Assembly: GCA_037447655.1 (NCBI GenBank)
Contig: JBBHKE010002312.1
Coordinates: 25,931-89,930 of the forward strand
DNA length: 64,000 nt
Source: Zygnema cylindricum
Taxonomy: Eukaryota > Streptophyta > Zygnematophyceae > Zygnematales > Zygnemataceae
Direction: 5' to 3'
In this document: positions 18,961 through 29,613 of the stretch, one piece after another
Layout of the letters: every line of letters starts with the position of its first letter
Position numbering within the stretch: the stretch's first letter is position 1
Made by a program: the position numbers and the translations under genes
The notes under the pieces: generated by a model
The model's input: only the letters and a program-made list of their open reading frames with translations
Told to the model about the DNA's origin: nothing
Database searches by the model: none

Positions 18961-20750
18961 GGCCCTTGTGACACAGGTACATGAGGTGGAATCCGAAGAC
19001 GAGGACGATGAGCTCTTATTGGATGAGGAGTTGGAAGCGACAAATGAGGTAGAAATTCCACGAAAGCAAAAATGTGCTTTCGGTGGATTGAAAGGTGAAG
19101 CAGGCCGGATTATAATTCAGGTGCCTCCATCCACATGTGTAAGGATAAACACCTGTTCACTAAGATAAGAAATATTCCCACCGTAGAGATAGAGTACGGG
19201 GATGGGAGGATAGTCACTACTACTCTTGTAGGATCGGTAGATGTAAAAGTATTGGTAGAAGGAAAGACATCCATTGTTACATTCTCCGATGCATTGTTTA
19301 TTCTGGAGCTGAACAAAAACCTCATCTCTACGTGTATATTAGATGATAAGGGTTTTGATACTAGTACTAGGAAAGGAGTCTTTACTGCTAGTTATGAGGA
19401 GGAAGTTTATTACACCGCTGAAAAAGGTAGCCGATGTTTAGCCTGATTTTAAACAATGAAAAGAAGAAACTTTATTATCCTGGTGTTCATGATATTATGA
19501 TGTGGCATAAAAGGCTTTGGCATGTGAATTTAGATAAGCAAAGAGAGATGAAAAAGATGGGAGTGGTGGAAGGAATTCAGTTCAGTGAGAGTGAGAATCT
19601 AAGTGATTATAGTGGATGTGCTCAAGGTAAAGCACACAGATTGCCCTTTCCCAAAACAGCCACCTTTAGGGGAGAAAAAATTCTAGATCTAGTACACACA
19701 TATATTTGGGGACCAGCCAAATTGCCCTCACCGGGGGGGAAGAGATTTATGATGACTATCATTGATGATTGGTCTTGGTATTCCAGGGTGTAATTTTTGA
19801 AAAACAAGTTAGAAGCTCAGGATTGTTTTAGAAAATATAAAACATGGAGCGAAAAACTCCATGAAACTCTAATCAAGAGAGTAAGGAGTGACAATGGTGG
19901 AGAGTATACTTCTAACCAGTTTGAGGATATTCTGAGCGAAGATGGAGTTCAACACCAAAAGACAATTCCAAAAAACCTAGAACAAAATGGGGTAGCTGAA
20001 CGATTAAATAGGACTCTAGGTGATAGTGCTAGAAGTATGTTGTCGGATAAGAAGATAAGAAAATGTTTTGGGCAGAAGCATTGAACTGCGCTAATTACCT
20101 CAAAAATAGAGTTCTTACCTCAACCATAAAAGATCAAACACCTTATGAGAAATGGACCGCCCGAAAACCAGACATATCTCACTTAGAGGTTTTCGACAGT
20201 CAAGTATTCAGTCTAGATACTGATCGGTCCAATTGGAAGCTAGATCCTAAAGGAAAACCAAGATTTTTTATCAGGATATGATGAGGATGTTGAAGGATAT
20301 AGAGTTTAGGATCTAAAAAGGGATGATATAATCTTAGTAAAACATCTATTAGTTATGGATGAAGGAAAGTCCGTGGATCCCTTCAAGTATACAAAGTCAA
20401 TAAAAATCAGATTTGAGTAAGAATATTTCGATGACTTTGAGCTTTCTAACTATCCAGGTTTTAGAGAAGATGACATTCTTGCAGGTACAAATCAGACCGA
20501 AAGGACTCGGCTGTGGAAACTCCAGTGACAACTCTACCCGAAATAGATGACGTGATGGAAATTGCTTCGGAATCAAGGGATAGGGGAGAAGCCGAGATTG
20601 TTCGAAAAAACCCACGAGAACCATCTATTCCGCCAACAGATTTTGAGGGGGGAAGGAGAAGTAGCAAAAGATTACAAGAAAAACAAGTTAATAACAAGGT
20701 AACAAACTATCTCATCAAGATGAACCTCAAACTTATGGAGAGGCGATGAC
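18961..20750 (+). pseudogene. pol: Protease, integrase and hinge of C1
   Basis: An acidic linker (ESEDEDDELLLDEELEA) leads to the protease segment near 19100-19150. There a frameshift splits GRI from the GASIHMC part, so the catalytic triad is not readable. Then come IPTVEIEYGDGR, LNKNLISTCILDD, the pre-integrase zinc site (WHKRLWHVNLDK...CAQGKAHRLPFP), integrase core pieces HTYIWGP (catalytic Asp replaced by Tyr), RSDNGGEYTSNQFED and EQNGVAERLNRT, then a GYDEDVEGYR segment and the acidic hinge to RRSSKRLQEKQ. Multiple frameshifts lie near 19440, 19795, 20065, 20280 and 20510. Confidence 0.8.
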
Positions 20751-22254
20751 TTGTCCAGAAAGGAACCGGTGGAAGACAGCCATCAATGAGGAGATGGCCT
20801 CAATTATGGTAGCTGATACTTGGGAGCTGGTGGACTGTCCACCTAACTGAAAACCAATCGGTTGTAAGTGGGTTTTCAAATTAAAACTGAACCCGGATAA
20901 CACCATTGAGTGTTACAAAGCCCGATTACTGGCAAAAGGATTTACAAAAAAAGAAAGAATCGACTACGAGGAAACCTTTGCCCCGGTGGTCAGATTTCCC
21001 TCCGTCCGCATACTTCTCAGTCTAGCAACAGCGGAAGACATAGAGGTGCACCAGATGGACATCAAGACAACCTTTTTGCATGGAGAATTGGAAGATGAGA
21101 TCTTCATGCGATAACCCGAAGGATTTGTGGAGGAAGGAGAGGAGAGAAAGGTATGCTGGATGATTAAATCTCTTTATGGTTTGAAACATACGCCTCGACA
21201 GTGGAATAAGAAACTTGATGAGTTTCTTACTGGTCTGGGATATTTCCGGATCAGCTCAGATCACTCAATCTATGTTATTGAAGATGAGGAAGGTATTATA
21301 CTTATTGCAATTTATGTTGATGATTTGCTTGTTATAAGTAAACCAATGGAAAAAATTAATAAACTGAAAACCGATCTTAAGGGGAGATTTGAAATGAACG
21401 ATATGGGGGAAGCAAAATATACTTTGGGAATTCAAGTAGAGAGAGACCGAAAAAGAAATATTATAAGATTGACTCAAAAGGAAGCAATAGGGAACATGCT
21501 TGAAGAATTTCAGATGGATAAAGCTAATAGTTGTACAACTCCAATGGAGTTCAAGAAGGGAAGTGAGGGGAGTGAGGAAGAAGGAGTCATAGTCTTAGAC
21601 GAGGAATTATCTCCTTAAGAAAAGAAGTTCATGCCGACTATTTTTTACAGGCAAAAAGTGGGAAGTCAAATCTATTTTATAAATTGTACCCGACCAGATT
21701 TACCTGCAGGAGTGCTGAGTAGAAGTCTAAATGCTCCCACTAAGAGGGATTGGGAGGCAGCTAAGTGAGTCCTTAGATATTTGATAGGAACTAGAGATCT
21801 ATGGTTGCATTTGGGTGGGGAGAATACTGACATCACTACTTGGAGTGATGCCAGTTAGAGTGATGCTCCGATGAGGAGATGCACTTATAGATATGTATTA
21901 TATGTGGGTGATGGGGCTTGATGTTGGAGTAGCAAACAACAAAAATTTATTACTTAGTCCACCATGGAGGCTGAGTATATGGCCTCTTGCTCTGCTATAA
22001 AAGAATTGATGTGGGTCAAGTCTTTGCTTGTTGAGCTTGGTCACCTTAAGAGTGGTGTGCATTATTTTTTTTGTGATAATCAGGCAACAATCGCTATTTC
22101 TGCCAATCCTAAACATCATTTTAAAGCCAAACACATGGACATTACACTCAGCTTTGTTAGAGAGAAAGTAGAAAAGAAAATAATCTGTTTAGAATACCCA
22201 CCAGATAGTGAGATGGTAGCAGATATGATACCCCAAACCTGTGCCTTCCCCTAA
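20751..22254 (+). pseudogene. pol: RT and RNase H of C1
   Basis: RT starts with WKTAINEEMASIMVADTWELVDCPPN followed by a TGA at 20848-20850, continues through frames to MDIKTTFLHGELEDEIFMR, then TAA, and reads openly from 21127 to 21618 with LYGLKHTPRQW and an intact YVDD at about 21316. RNase H pieces (WSDAS; MEAEYMASCSAIKEL; CDNQATIAISANPKHH; ADMI) lie in 21830-22254 with nonsense codons before them (for example GACTTGATGTTGG near 21917). It is clearly a dead copy of the same lineage as C8. Confidence 0.82.
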
Positions 22255-22303
22255 GCTAATTTTTTGCAGGGAGAAGTGTGGTCTGAAATAAAAGATTGAC
22301 TAG

Positions 22304-22316
22304 AAAATAACGGGGG
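22304..22316 (+). other. Polypurine tract of C1
   Basis: AAAATAACGGGGG directly precedes the LTR start TGTAGAAATT. It differs from the AAAATAAGGGGAG of C8 by a few bases. Confidence 0.65.
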
Positions 22317-23071
22317 TGTAGAAATTAATGGTCCATTTAAAGTTTTTTCTTGGTCTAAATAGAAATATAGTTCATTTAACTTCAACTGTTTACAGGAGAC
22401 ATAGATCCAGTAATGTAAAAGTACGGATTACGCTAAGAATAAGAAACCAATGCCGCGCATTTTTTTCTTTAGTGAAACGAATACCGCCCGTGTATTTATT
22501 ATGGCTACGATTAAATGTAAATTTATTCAGACGGCCAAAATTAATGTCAAGATCGCGGAAGGTGATTTCAGTGGTTTTTGGTCATCGCCACATCGGATGA
22601 CACTTGGCGGAATGACATTGGATCGTGGCATCTTCGAGGATTAATGGAGCGAATCCGGACATACCACGTGTCGACATTTAGGCCATGTCGTACAGTGTTT
22701 GTACCAAAAGTACACCGGCAGCTGTACTTTTGTGTACGGAACTGTAATCTGATTGGCTCTGTAATCAGTAGATAGAGTATGTGACAGAGATATGACTTAG
22801 AAAAATTAGGAGATAGGACCGACTCTCCCAGAGAGCTTCCGTACTAAAGGTCAAATTTGACCCTCCATAACTTACTGCTCATGTGAGCAAATTCAGAGAT
22901 TCTTTTTGCTATCGACTCAGGAAAGTCTTGATTTTACGAGGTGAAGGTGGTTAGAGTTATTGTCTACCAGGGTGGCAGTTGCTTTTGCTAAAACACAACG
23001 GGGTCAGGGTTATCCTAGAGGCTTCTTGGAAGCTGTCCACTCTGAGGACTTAAAGAGGTCTCGAAGTTACA
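22317..23071 (+). repeat. Middle LTR shared by C1 and C2
   Basis: A 755 bp family-C LTR with an internal deletion of about 300 bp after AATAGAAATATA, which removes the start hairpin and the tRNA-like block. It follows the C1 polypurine tract and is followed by the C2 primer-binding site, so it serves as 3' LTR for C1 and 5' LTR for C2. The gag ATG (ATGGAG) in its terminal hairpin has become AAAGAG. Confidence 0.82.
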
Positions 23072-23086
23072 GGTTATGGGCCCACC
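23072..23086 (+). other. Primer-binding site of C2
   Basis: GGTTATGGGCCCACC lies immediately after LTR end GTTACA. Its first 13 bases are a perfect complement to the anticodon arm of initiator tRNA-Met. The internal ATG at 23076 is in the gag frame. Confidence 0.82.
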
Positions 23087-23534
23087 CTCAAGGGTACTAA
23101 TCTTTATTGGAACTGGCTTCATATACTGGGAAAGTATGATGATAGGAGCTCTATGCAAAAAAAGGTTTTGGGGGATAGTGAGTGGTCGGTTCGGACGTCG
23201 ATCAAGTCTTAGAATCCCCCCAGGGTTTGGAGGAAGCAAATTCACCAGGAAAGAGGATCCACCTTCAACGGAGGAAACAAAGAAAAGAGAGGTGGTGGAA
23301 AAAAGAAAGGAGAAGGAGACGACCACAAAAATAACAACTAGTTCGACATTCATGTCACCTATTTCGAGGAACGAGGAGAATGATACTGAAACCTGGGAAT
23401 TCAACAATATGGCGGCAAAGCACTTCATCCTACGCCATCTCACTTAAGGACTTGCATGTCCTCATTTGCAAGTAGAAAAGGCATCCGATCTTTGGATGGC
23501 TCTCATAGAGATGTACCGAAGTAGTACGATACAG
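23072..23534 (+). pseudogene. gag: Gag N-terminal half of C2
   Basis: Open from 23076 to 23447 (MGPPSRVLIFIGTGFIYWESMMIGALC...MAAKHFILRHLT), then TAA at 23446-23448 and a continuation LACPHLQVEKASDLWMALIEMYRSS up to the insertion of solo LTR B3 at 23534. The normal LTR-encoded start codon is lost, so only the ATG within the primer-binding site could serve. An Arg/Lys/Glu-rich segment precedes the NNMAAKHF helix. Confidence 0.78.
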
Positions 23535-23686
23535 TGTTGAAAAGAGGTAATTAATAGCTCACTTCCCTATTTTAGTTTTGTTTTAAAGAAAGAGAGTGAG
23601 GATCAAAGGCGCGCCATGGCTGCCGCCATATTTAGAAAGTGGCAGTTTTTGCAGTTAAGGGTATTTTACTTAAATGATGCCTAAGT

Positions 23687-23746
23687 CTAGATTTGAACCT
23701 GTGACCTCTAGATTCTCTATAGCCTAACGCCTTAACCATTAAAGCG
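23687..23746 (-). other. Antisense tRNA-like block in LTR B3
   Basis: On the minus strand GCTTTAATGGTTAAGGCG (like the A-box/D-arm of Ser or Leu tRNAs) is followed about 30 bases later by AGGTTCAAATCTAG (B-box-like GGTTCAAATC). The spacing fits a tRNA of normal length. The acceptor stem does not pair, so it is a relic or an internal promoter, not a tRNA gene. Confidence 0.6.
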
Positions 23747-24227
23747 TTACGAAACGATACACGTGACGGGTTTCATAAATATGTAAACATTAACGTAACA
23801 GCTAATTAACAGCAGACTAACCAAAAGGAGCAATTTCTACATGTACGCGAATCTGAACCGTGTAAAATATGTTTTGATCGGACGGCCGGTATTATAGCCG
23901 CCACGCGAAGTGAGCTCTTTGGCGGCATACGGAGATAGCGTCACGCGGTGCCACGTGGCGCCATATTATTTGATACCGGAGAAGATGGGAGGAGGAACCA
24001 TGGCTTCCGATATGACGGGTGTCACCTTGTAGACCTTGTCGTACAATGGTCGTACAATAAGTATATCGCCCATTGTACCTTCTTCTACTTTATAGTGTTC
24101 TTATTGGAATAGGGTTTAGTAGTAGGTAGTCATGAGTAGGCAGACCGAGACTTAGTAATATTTAGGTACCTCTCTCTCTAAGAGAGCTTGTAGATATAAA
24201 GGTCATCTTTGACCAGCCATAACTTAC

Positions 24228-24424
24228 TGCTCGGGTGAGCAAATTCAGTGATTCTTTTTGCGTTTGACTCAGGGGAGTCTTTTCCTCACAAGGGAGAGAG
24301 TGGTCAGATTATTTGTGAGCTTGGGCGGCGCTTATTCAGCGGGAAAGTAGAAGGGGCAAATATTATCCTAGAGGCTTTACATAGGCTGCTCATTCTGTGG
24401 GTCAATGGAGACCACAGAATTTCA
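24228..24424 (+). promoter_or_regulatory. Structured R-U5 leader, family B version
   Basis: H1 TGCTC-GGGT-GAGCA (24228-24241), H2 GACTC-AGGG-GAGTC (24266-24279), and the terminal hairpin H6 with a perfect 9 bp stem ATTCTGTGG (24392-24400) / CCACAGAAT (24412-24420), whose loop contains the gag ATG at 24405. In family C the H6 stem is CTCTGAGGAC/GGTCTCAGAG, so the sequence differs and the pairing stays. TATAAAG lies 33 bp upstream of H1. Confidence 0.65.
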
Positions 24425-25120
24425 TACAGCAACAACAGTTGGCTGATCAGAAAGTTAAGGAGTATGTATACAAAGGGGGGAAGAAGTTGGATTTTTCCAA
24501 TTAGCTTGCTACACTCTTCATAGAGCTAGAGTGTGCGGGAAAAGATTTTAGTTAAATAGAAAAGGTTAACTGTCTAGTGATGAAATTACCCGATGAGTTC
24601 GAGAACATAGTCAACCGTGTGTAGGACTTGCCAGACTCAAGGTGGATATGGAACTTAGTGGTAGGGATGATTCTCGTTCGGGAGAATACGATTGAGATCC
24701 GAAGGGGAGGAAAAAGTGGCTAAGCCTTGGCAACTGCGACCGATTGGAGGAACAAGGATTCCCGAAAATTGGTTGGAAACTATAGGGGGAGGGAGCAAAA
24801 AAATCAGACCGACTTGTTCAAACCAAGAGCTCCCAAAGGTTTATGTCTTTTTTGTAAGAAACCGGAGCACTATATGGCAGAGTGCACTAAGCTAACCGAG
24901 CTTCAGTTAAAGGAGGGGAAAACCGGTGATACCCCGAGAAGAAAGAAAAAGGCCCTTGTGACACAGGTACATGAGGCAAAATCCGAGGACGATGACGATG
25001 AGCTCCTATTGGATAAGGAGTTGGAGGAGTAAAACGAGGTCAAAATTCCACGAAGGCATAAATGTACTTAGGGTGGATGGAAAGGTGAAGTATGCCGGAT
25101 CATAGATTTTGGTGCCTCCA
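24425..25120 (+). pseudogene. gag: Gag C-terminal half of C2
   Basis: After solo LTR B3 the frame resumes (IQQQQLADQKVKEYVYKGGK), with a nonsense codon in the FPISLL segment, then NRV*DLPDSRWIWN. The zinc knuckle is at about 24845-24890 (CLFCKKPEHYMAEC, frame 24727-25032), followed by an acidic linker (KSEDDDDELLLDKELEE, then TAA). Knuckle residues are intact; the frame is broken at least three times. Confidence 0.78.
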
Positions 25121-25986
25121 TGCACATGTATAAGGATTAGCACGTGTTCACTAGATAAAAAAGATTCCCATCGTAGAGAAAGAGTACGGGGAAAGGAGGA
25201 TAGTCACCTATACTCTTGTAGGATCGGTAGATTTGAAAGTGTTAGTACAAGGAAAAACATCCATAGTAACATTCTCCGATGTATTGTTTATTCCGAAGCT
25301 GAACAAAAACCTCATCTCTAAATATGTATTAGATGATAAAGGTTTTTTTACTAGCACTAGGGAAAGAGTCTTTACTGCTATTTTTGAGGAGGATGTCTAT
25401 TTCATTGCTGAGAAAGGTAGCCATGGGATGTTTAGGCTGGTTTTAAGTAATCAAACGAAGAATTTTTATTTAGCTGGTGTTCATGATATTATGATGTGGC
25501 ATAAGAGGATTGGGCATGTGAATCTAGATAAGTTAAAAGGGATGAAAAAGATGGGAGTGGTGGAAGGTATTCAGTTTAGTGAGAGTGATAATATAAGTGA
25601 TTGTAGTGGATGTGCTCAAGGTAAAACACAAAGATTACCCTTTCCTAAAAGAGCCACCTATAAGGGAGAAAAAATTCTAGATCTAGTACACACAGATATT
25701 TGGAGACCGGCTAGAGTGCCCTCATCAGGGGGGAAGAGATTTATGATGACTATCACTGATGATAGGTCTCGGTATTCCCGGGTGTATTTTTTGAAAAACA
25801 AGTCAGAAGCTCAGGATTCTTTCAGACAATATAAAGCATGGAGTGAAATACTCCATGAAACTCTAATTAAGAGAGTAAGGAGTGACAATGGTGGAGAGTA
25901 TACTTCTAACCAGTTTGAGGATTTTCTGATGGAAGATGGGGTCCAACACCAAAAGAAAGTTCCAAAAAACCCGGAGCAGAATGGGG
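25121..25986 (+). pseudogene. pol: Protease remnant and integrase N-terminal part of C2
   Basis: The protease core near 25100-25140 reads FGASMHMYKD in one frame with the active-site Ser-Gly region altered. A frame from 25233 gives KVLVQGKTSIVTFSDVLFIPKLNKNLIS, the pre-integrase zinc site WHKRIGHVNLDK...CSGCAQGK, VHTDIW (first catalytic Asp), RSDNGGEYTSNQFEDF (second Asp) and NPEQNGV. It is cut there by element E, just before the catalytic Glu codon, which lies at about 31230. Confidence 0.8.
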
Positions 25987-26890
25987 TGTTGTTCCGCGAC
26001 CACTGGAGCAGGTGGAGCAGCAGTAGTAGTAGTAGAAGTAGACATAATTCAACACAGAAGCTTACCAAGAATCCTATCAAACAGTTGTTTTCTACAGCTC
26101 AATTAAGTTGCCACAATGGTCCAAAAACAGCTTCAAACTATATCACGGTATAATTTATCACAAAGTGTGACAACTCCCAAAGTTTCAGCACAATTGATCC
26201 AACATACACCAAGATATGCAACTCAGAAGTTTCCTAGAAACAGTTTGCAGATTACACAATCTGGAAGTCTGGATACAAAAACACATTCTAAGTCCTAACT
26301 CTTATACTCTTAGTGAGTATCTACTTTTAGTTGTCCTATTACATAGTGATGTACCGCCGATACAGGTGTTCCTAAGAGATATGTCAAAATATAAAACTAC
26401 CACTGAGATCAAATTACTCCTAATCACGCTAAAACTAATTTACGACTGTATAACTAATTTTACTGAGAATCCGTACTAAGTTTTTGTACAAATACTCGCC
26501 GCCGGCTAGTAACGTTTTATCGGATATGTCCACTCAGTTGTTGTAAAGATATATGTTGATAAGTCATCTGAGAATTTCGTCAGTTGAATCGATCATGTTC
26601 AACCGTAGCAGCGCAGTCCAGTTCCTGATTACATTCGACTATCTGCAGCTTCGCAACAACTGCGTTGTCTCATACCAAAAATAGCCGCATTTGCGTTTGT
26701 CTTGTTACGTCGCAGGATGCGTTCGTCCGTACGAACCAAATCAAGAATGAACTGCAACTGCGTTGTTCCAATAATGGTGTCGGTACCATTAAAACATTCA
26801 CTGTGCTTTAAGTGACGACGTGTGTCCCTATAGGTTTTGTTTCCTGCCGTCCTATAAATTTTTTGAGACTTAAGATCTCAAAAACCAACA
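25987..26890 (-). repeat. 3' LTR of element E
   Basis: 904 bp; minus-strand TGTTGGTTTTTGAGATC to ...GGAACAACA. Its left half (25987-26500) matches the LTR of E-prime at 13241, and its right half matches only the distal part (30826-31222) of the other LTR of E. The terminus GAACAACA is shared with element A. Confidence 0.82.
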
Positions 26891-27052
26891 CTCCCCTGAA
26901 GCTTTAGACTCATTATGCCAACGCAGCTGCGATGTCGAACTAGCGCAGCATCGCAGCAAAGCAACGTAGCAATTTTAGCAAGTCACCTAGTCCCACTACA
27001 TCCCTACTGTCGGACTAGCGCAGCATGGCATTATAGCAGTGTAGCAACTCAG
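26891..27052 (-). other. Polypurine tract and 3' untranslated part of element E
   Basis: The minus strand has CTTCAGGGGAG next to the LTR. The remaining bases hold GCAGCATCGCAGC-type short repeats and no coding sequence. Confidence 0.55.
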
Positions 27053-28894
27053 CTATTCACTTAATCGTACTGCATCCCTACAATAGTTCAATTTAGAAGC
27101 AGGAAGAGCTTTAGTGAGCATGTCTGCAATTATTTTAGCATATGGTAAAGAACATAATTTAATCACTCTAGAGAACACTGTTTCTCTTACAAAGTGTAAT
27201 CTTACATCCATGTGCTTGCTTTTGAAGTTGTGACTCGGGTTAGAGGCAATGGCAATGGCAGCCTGGTTATCACACCAGATCACATGTGGACCAACTTGCA
27301 TGTATCCTAGCTCTTGCAACATGGATTTCACCTATAAGAGTTTTTTGAGGGCCGAGCTTGCTGCCATATATTCTGACTCCATTGTTGATTGTGCCGTGAC
27401 CTTTTGGAGTTTGCTGCTCCAACAGCAAGTCGCGTTCCCAATTTGCATTAGAAATCCCGTGGTGGATTTTCGGCTTAGCATGTCGCCATAGCTTGCATCA
27501 CTCCATGTTTGCAGCTTCACTTCTCCTCCACCTAGTGTGAGTTTGAAGTCTTTGGTTCCTGCCAAGTATTTTAAAACTCTTTTTGCGGCATCACGGTCAG
27601 ATTTCTTCGGATTCTCTAGACTACTGCTCAGGTACCCAACTGCTGCAGCAATGTCCAGACGGGTACTGTTCATGAAATATATTAGACTTCCCACTTTCTG
27701 TCTGTAAGGTATTAAAGCCATAGGATCATCCTCCCCTGGCTCAAAATTTTCACTGACAATAACACCCGGTTCTGTTTCTTCCCCTTCTAACTTATGCGGA
27801 AATTCTATTGGTGTTACACTTCCTTTTACCCCCCGCATTCCATATTCATCTAACATGTTCTCAATAGCTTCCTTTTGAGTCAATTTTATTAATCTGTTTA
27901 TTCTGTCCCTCTCTACCTGGATGCCCAAAACATGTTTTGCCTCACCGAGGTCTTTCATCTCGAACCGTGAGTTTAAAGCAATTTATATTTTGTTGATTTT
28001 TGCCATTGATTTGCTAACTAGTAGTAAATTATCTACATACACTTCTATGTACACTATTCCATTCTTACCTTTTAAAACATAGACATAGTGATCAGAGCTT
28101 ATCCTTTTAAATCCTAAACTAGTTAAGAATTCATCAAGCTTTAAATTCCATTGCCTTAGGACCTGTTTTAGGTCGTACAAAGATTTTAGCAGTTTGCATA
28201 CTAAGCGTTCTTTTCCTGGTTCTGCATACATTTGAGGCTGCTGCATGTAAATGGTCTTTTCAAGTTCTCCATGAAAAAAGGCCGTCATTACATCCATCTG
28301 ATGTATTTCCATATCATCTATAGCAGCTAGAGATAGCAAAATCCTAACTGTCGAAAATCTTACAACTGGAGAAAAAATTTCTTCAAAATCAATTCCTTCT
28401 TTTTGATTATATCCTTTTGCAACAAGTCTAGTCTTATGTCGTTCAATGGTGTTATTTGGATTTGACTTCACCTTGAATACCCATTTGCTACCAATCGCTT
28501 TTCGATCCGGAGGAAGGTCCACAAGCTCCCATGTCTGAGCCTCCATGATCGACTTCATTTTATCGTTTGCCGCCTCAATCCACTGATTCCGCTCCAGTGA
28601 TGAGAAGGCTTCCCGGATGGACAGAGACTCCCCTGAGGCTGCCGAGTAGGCGAAGTGAGAGCTTGCTTGGAGGCGGCTACTGGATCTTCTTCCCCCTGGA
28701 AATTCTGAGGCTGAAACTGTCGAATCCCTTGCGCTACGTTGGTTGCGCTGGTTGCGATCTGTAGGCAGTGACTGTTGGTTTGTTTCCTGGTCGTTGCGCT
28801 TGTTGCGATCTGTAGGCAGTGACTGCTCTCGGTCCGCTTGTTGCGAAGCTCGATTATGTTCTGAATCCTGCGTAAATATTGGTGAATGTTGCAT
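27053..28894 (-). pseudogene. pol: Hinge, RT and RNase H of element E
   Basis: Frame 27983-28894: a Gln/Arg-rich hinge with a duplicated QSLPTDRN unit, GGRRSSSRLQ, then RT with WVFKVKSNPNNTIERHKTRLVAKGY, MDVMTAFFHGELEKTIYM and LYDLKQVLRQW. The catalytic box reads YVDN instead of YVDD, which removes a metal-binding Asp. Frame 27332-27958: RT end and RNase H start (WSDASYGDM, STMESEYMA). Frame 27053-27331: CDNQAAIAIA, KHMDVRLHF, ADMLTKALPASKL. The frames are separated by one short frameshift (27959-27982) and a nonsense codon (27332). Confidence 0.85.
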
Positions 28895-28954
28895 CGGTGG
28901 AACAATATTTTGAATGCAATCTAGAATGACATAATCCTGTACTTTCTGCTGCCT

Positions 28955-29613
28955 CTACTGCTCTGTCATTTTAAATAAGTCTATCGAGTCTAGTTCATCT
29001 TTGACAACTATGTTTCTTGCTACAATTATTTTCCGCCTCTCAAATACAAAGACTCTATAGCCTTTAGAATGATCATCATACCCTAACAAAATGCGCGGCA
29101 ACCCCATAGGTTCCATTTTCCATTTATCTGTAGACGTATCCAAAATAAAGCATTTACATCCAAAAACTTTGAAATGACTGACATCCGATTTTCTACCCGT
29201 CCATATTTCGTAAGGAGTTGTTGCTATTGATTTTGAACTTATCCTATTTTTGATATAAACTGCACAGTTTAACGCTTCAGCCCAGAATTTCGGATCCACG
29301 TTCTTATCCACAAGCATGGACCTAGAGCTTATTGTAATAGTTCTATTTAGTCTTTCCGAGACCCCATTTTGTTCCGGAGAGTATGGAACAGTTAGTTTGT
29401 GAGTTATACCTTCCTTGAGTAAGAAGTTTTCAAACTCTTTTGAAGAGAATTCCCCGCCATTGTCCGATCTGAGCTCCAAAATCGGCAACCGTGTAGTTTC
29501 TCCGCACACACTTTGTAGTGTTGAAAATGAGTGAAGACTTCACTCTTAGCCTTCATGGAGTAGACCTTAGTAAACCTTGAAAAATCATCAGTAAATGTAA
29601 CCATATATTTCAT
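28955..29613 (-). pseudogene. pol: Integrase core of element E
   Basis: Two overlapping minus-strand frames, 29404-29613 (YMVTFTDDFSRFTKVY) and 28955-29509 (ELRSDNGGEFSSKEFENFL...SPEQNGVSERLNRT), hold the second Asp and the Glu of the DDE triad, then PYEIWTGRKSDVSHFKVFGC and the GYDDHSKGYR C-terminal segment. A one-base frameshift lies around 29500. The hinge continues after a TAG at 28955-28957. Confidence 0.82.

Larger units (their letters stand above)
23535..24424 (+). mobile_element. Solo LTR B3 (family B) in gag of C2
   Basis: An 890 bp LTR (TGTTGAAAAGAGG...GAATTTCA) flanked by perfect 5 bp direct repeats TACAG (23530-23534 and 24425-24429). It interrupts the C2 gag codons for RGTIQQQQL. 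It has the antisense tRNA-like block (23687-23746), CACGTG at 23952-23957 inside a near-palindrome (GGTGCCACGTGGCGCC), TATAAAG at 24195-24201 and the leader hairpins. It is the best solo LTR in the window. Confidence 0.92.

Noticed and set aside
20461-20697. Leu/Ser-rich minus-strand frames opposite the acidic hinge (also 31684-31932, 39460-39708, 57712-57918)
   Set aside because: They are mirror frames of the acidic GGRRSSKR hinge of pol and recur with it.
25811-26080. Leu-rich minus-strand frames across 25811-26080
   Set aside because: They cross the boundary between C2 integrase and the LTR of E, so they cannot be an old gene; composition comes from a GTAGTAGTAG run.
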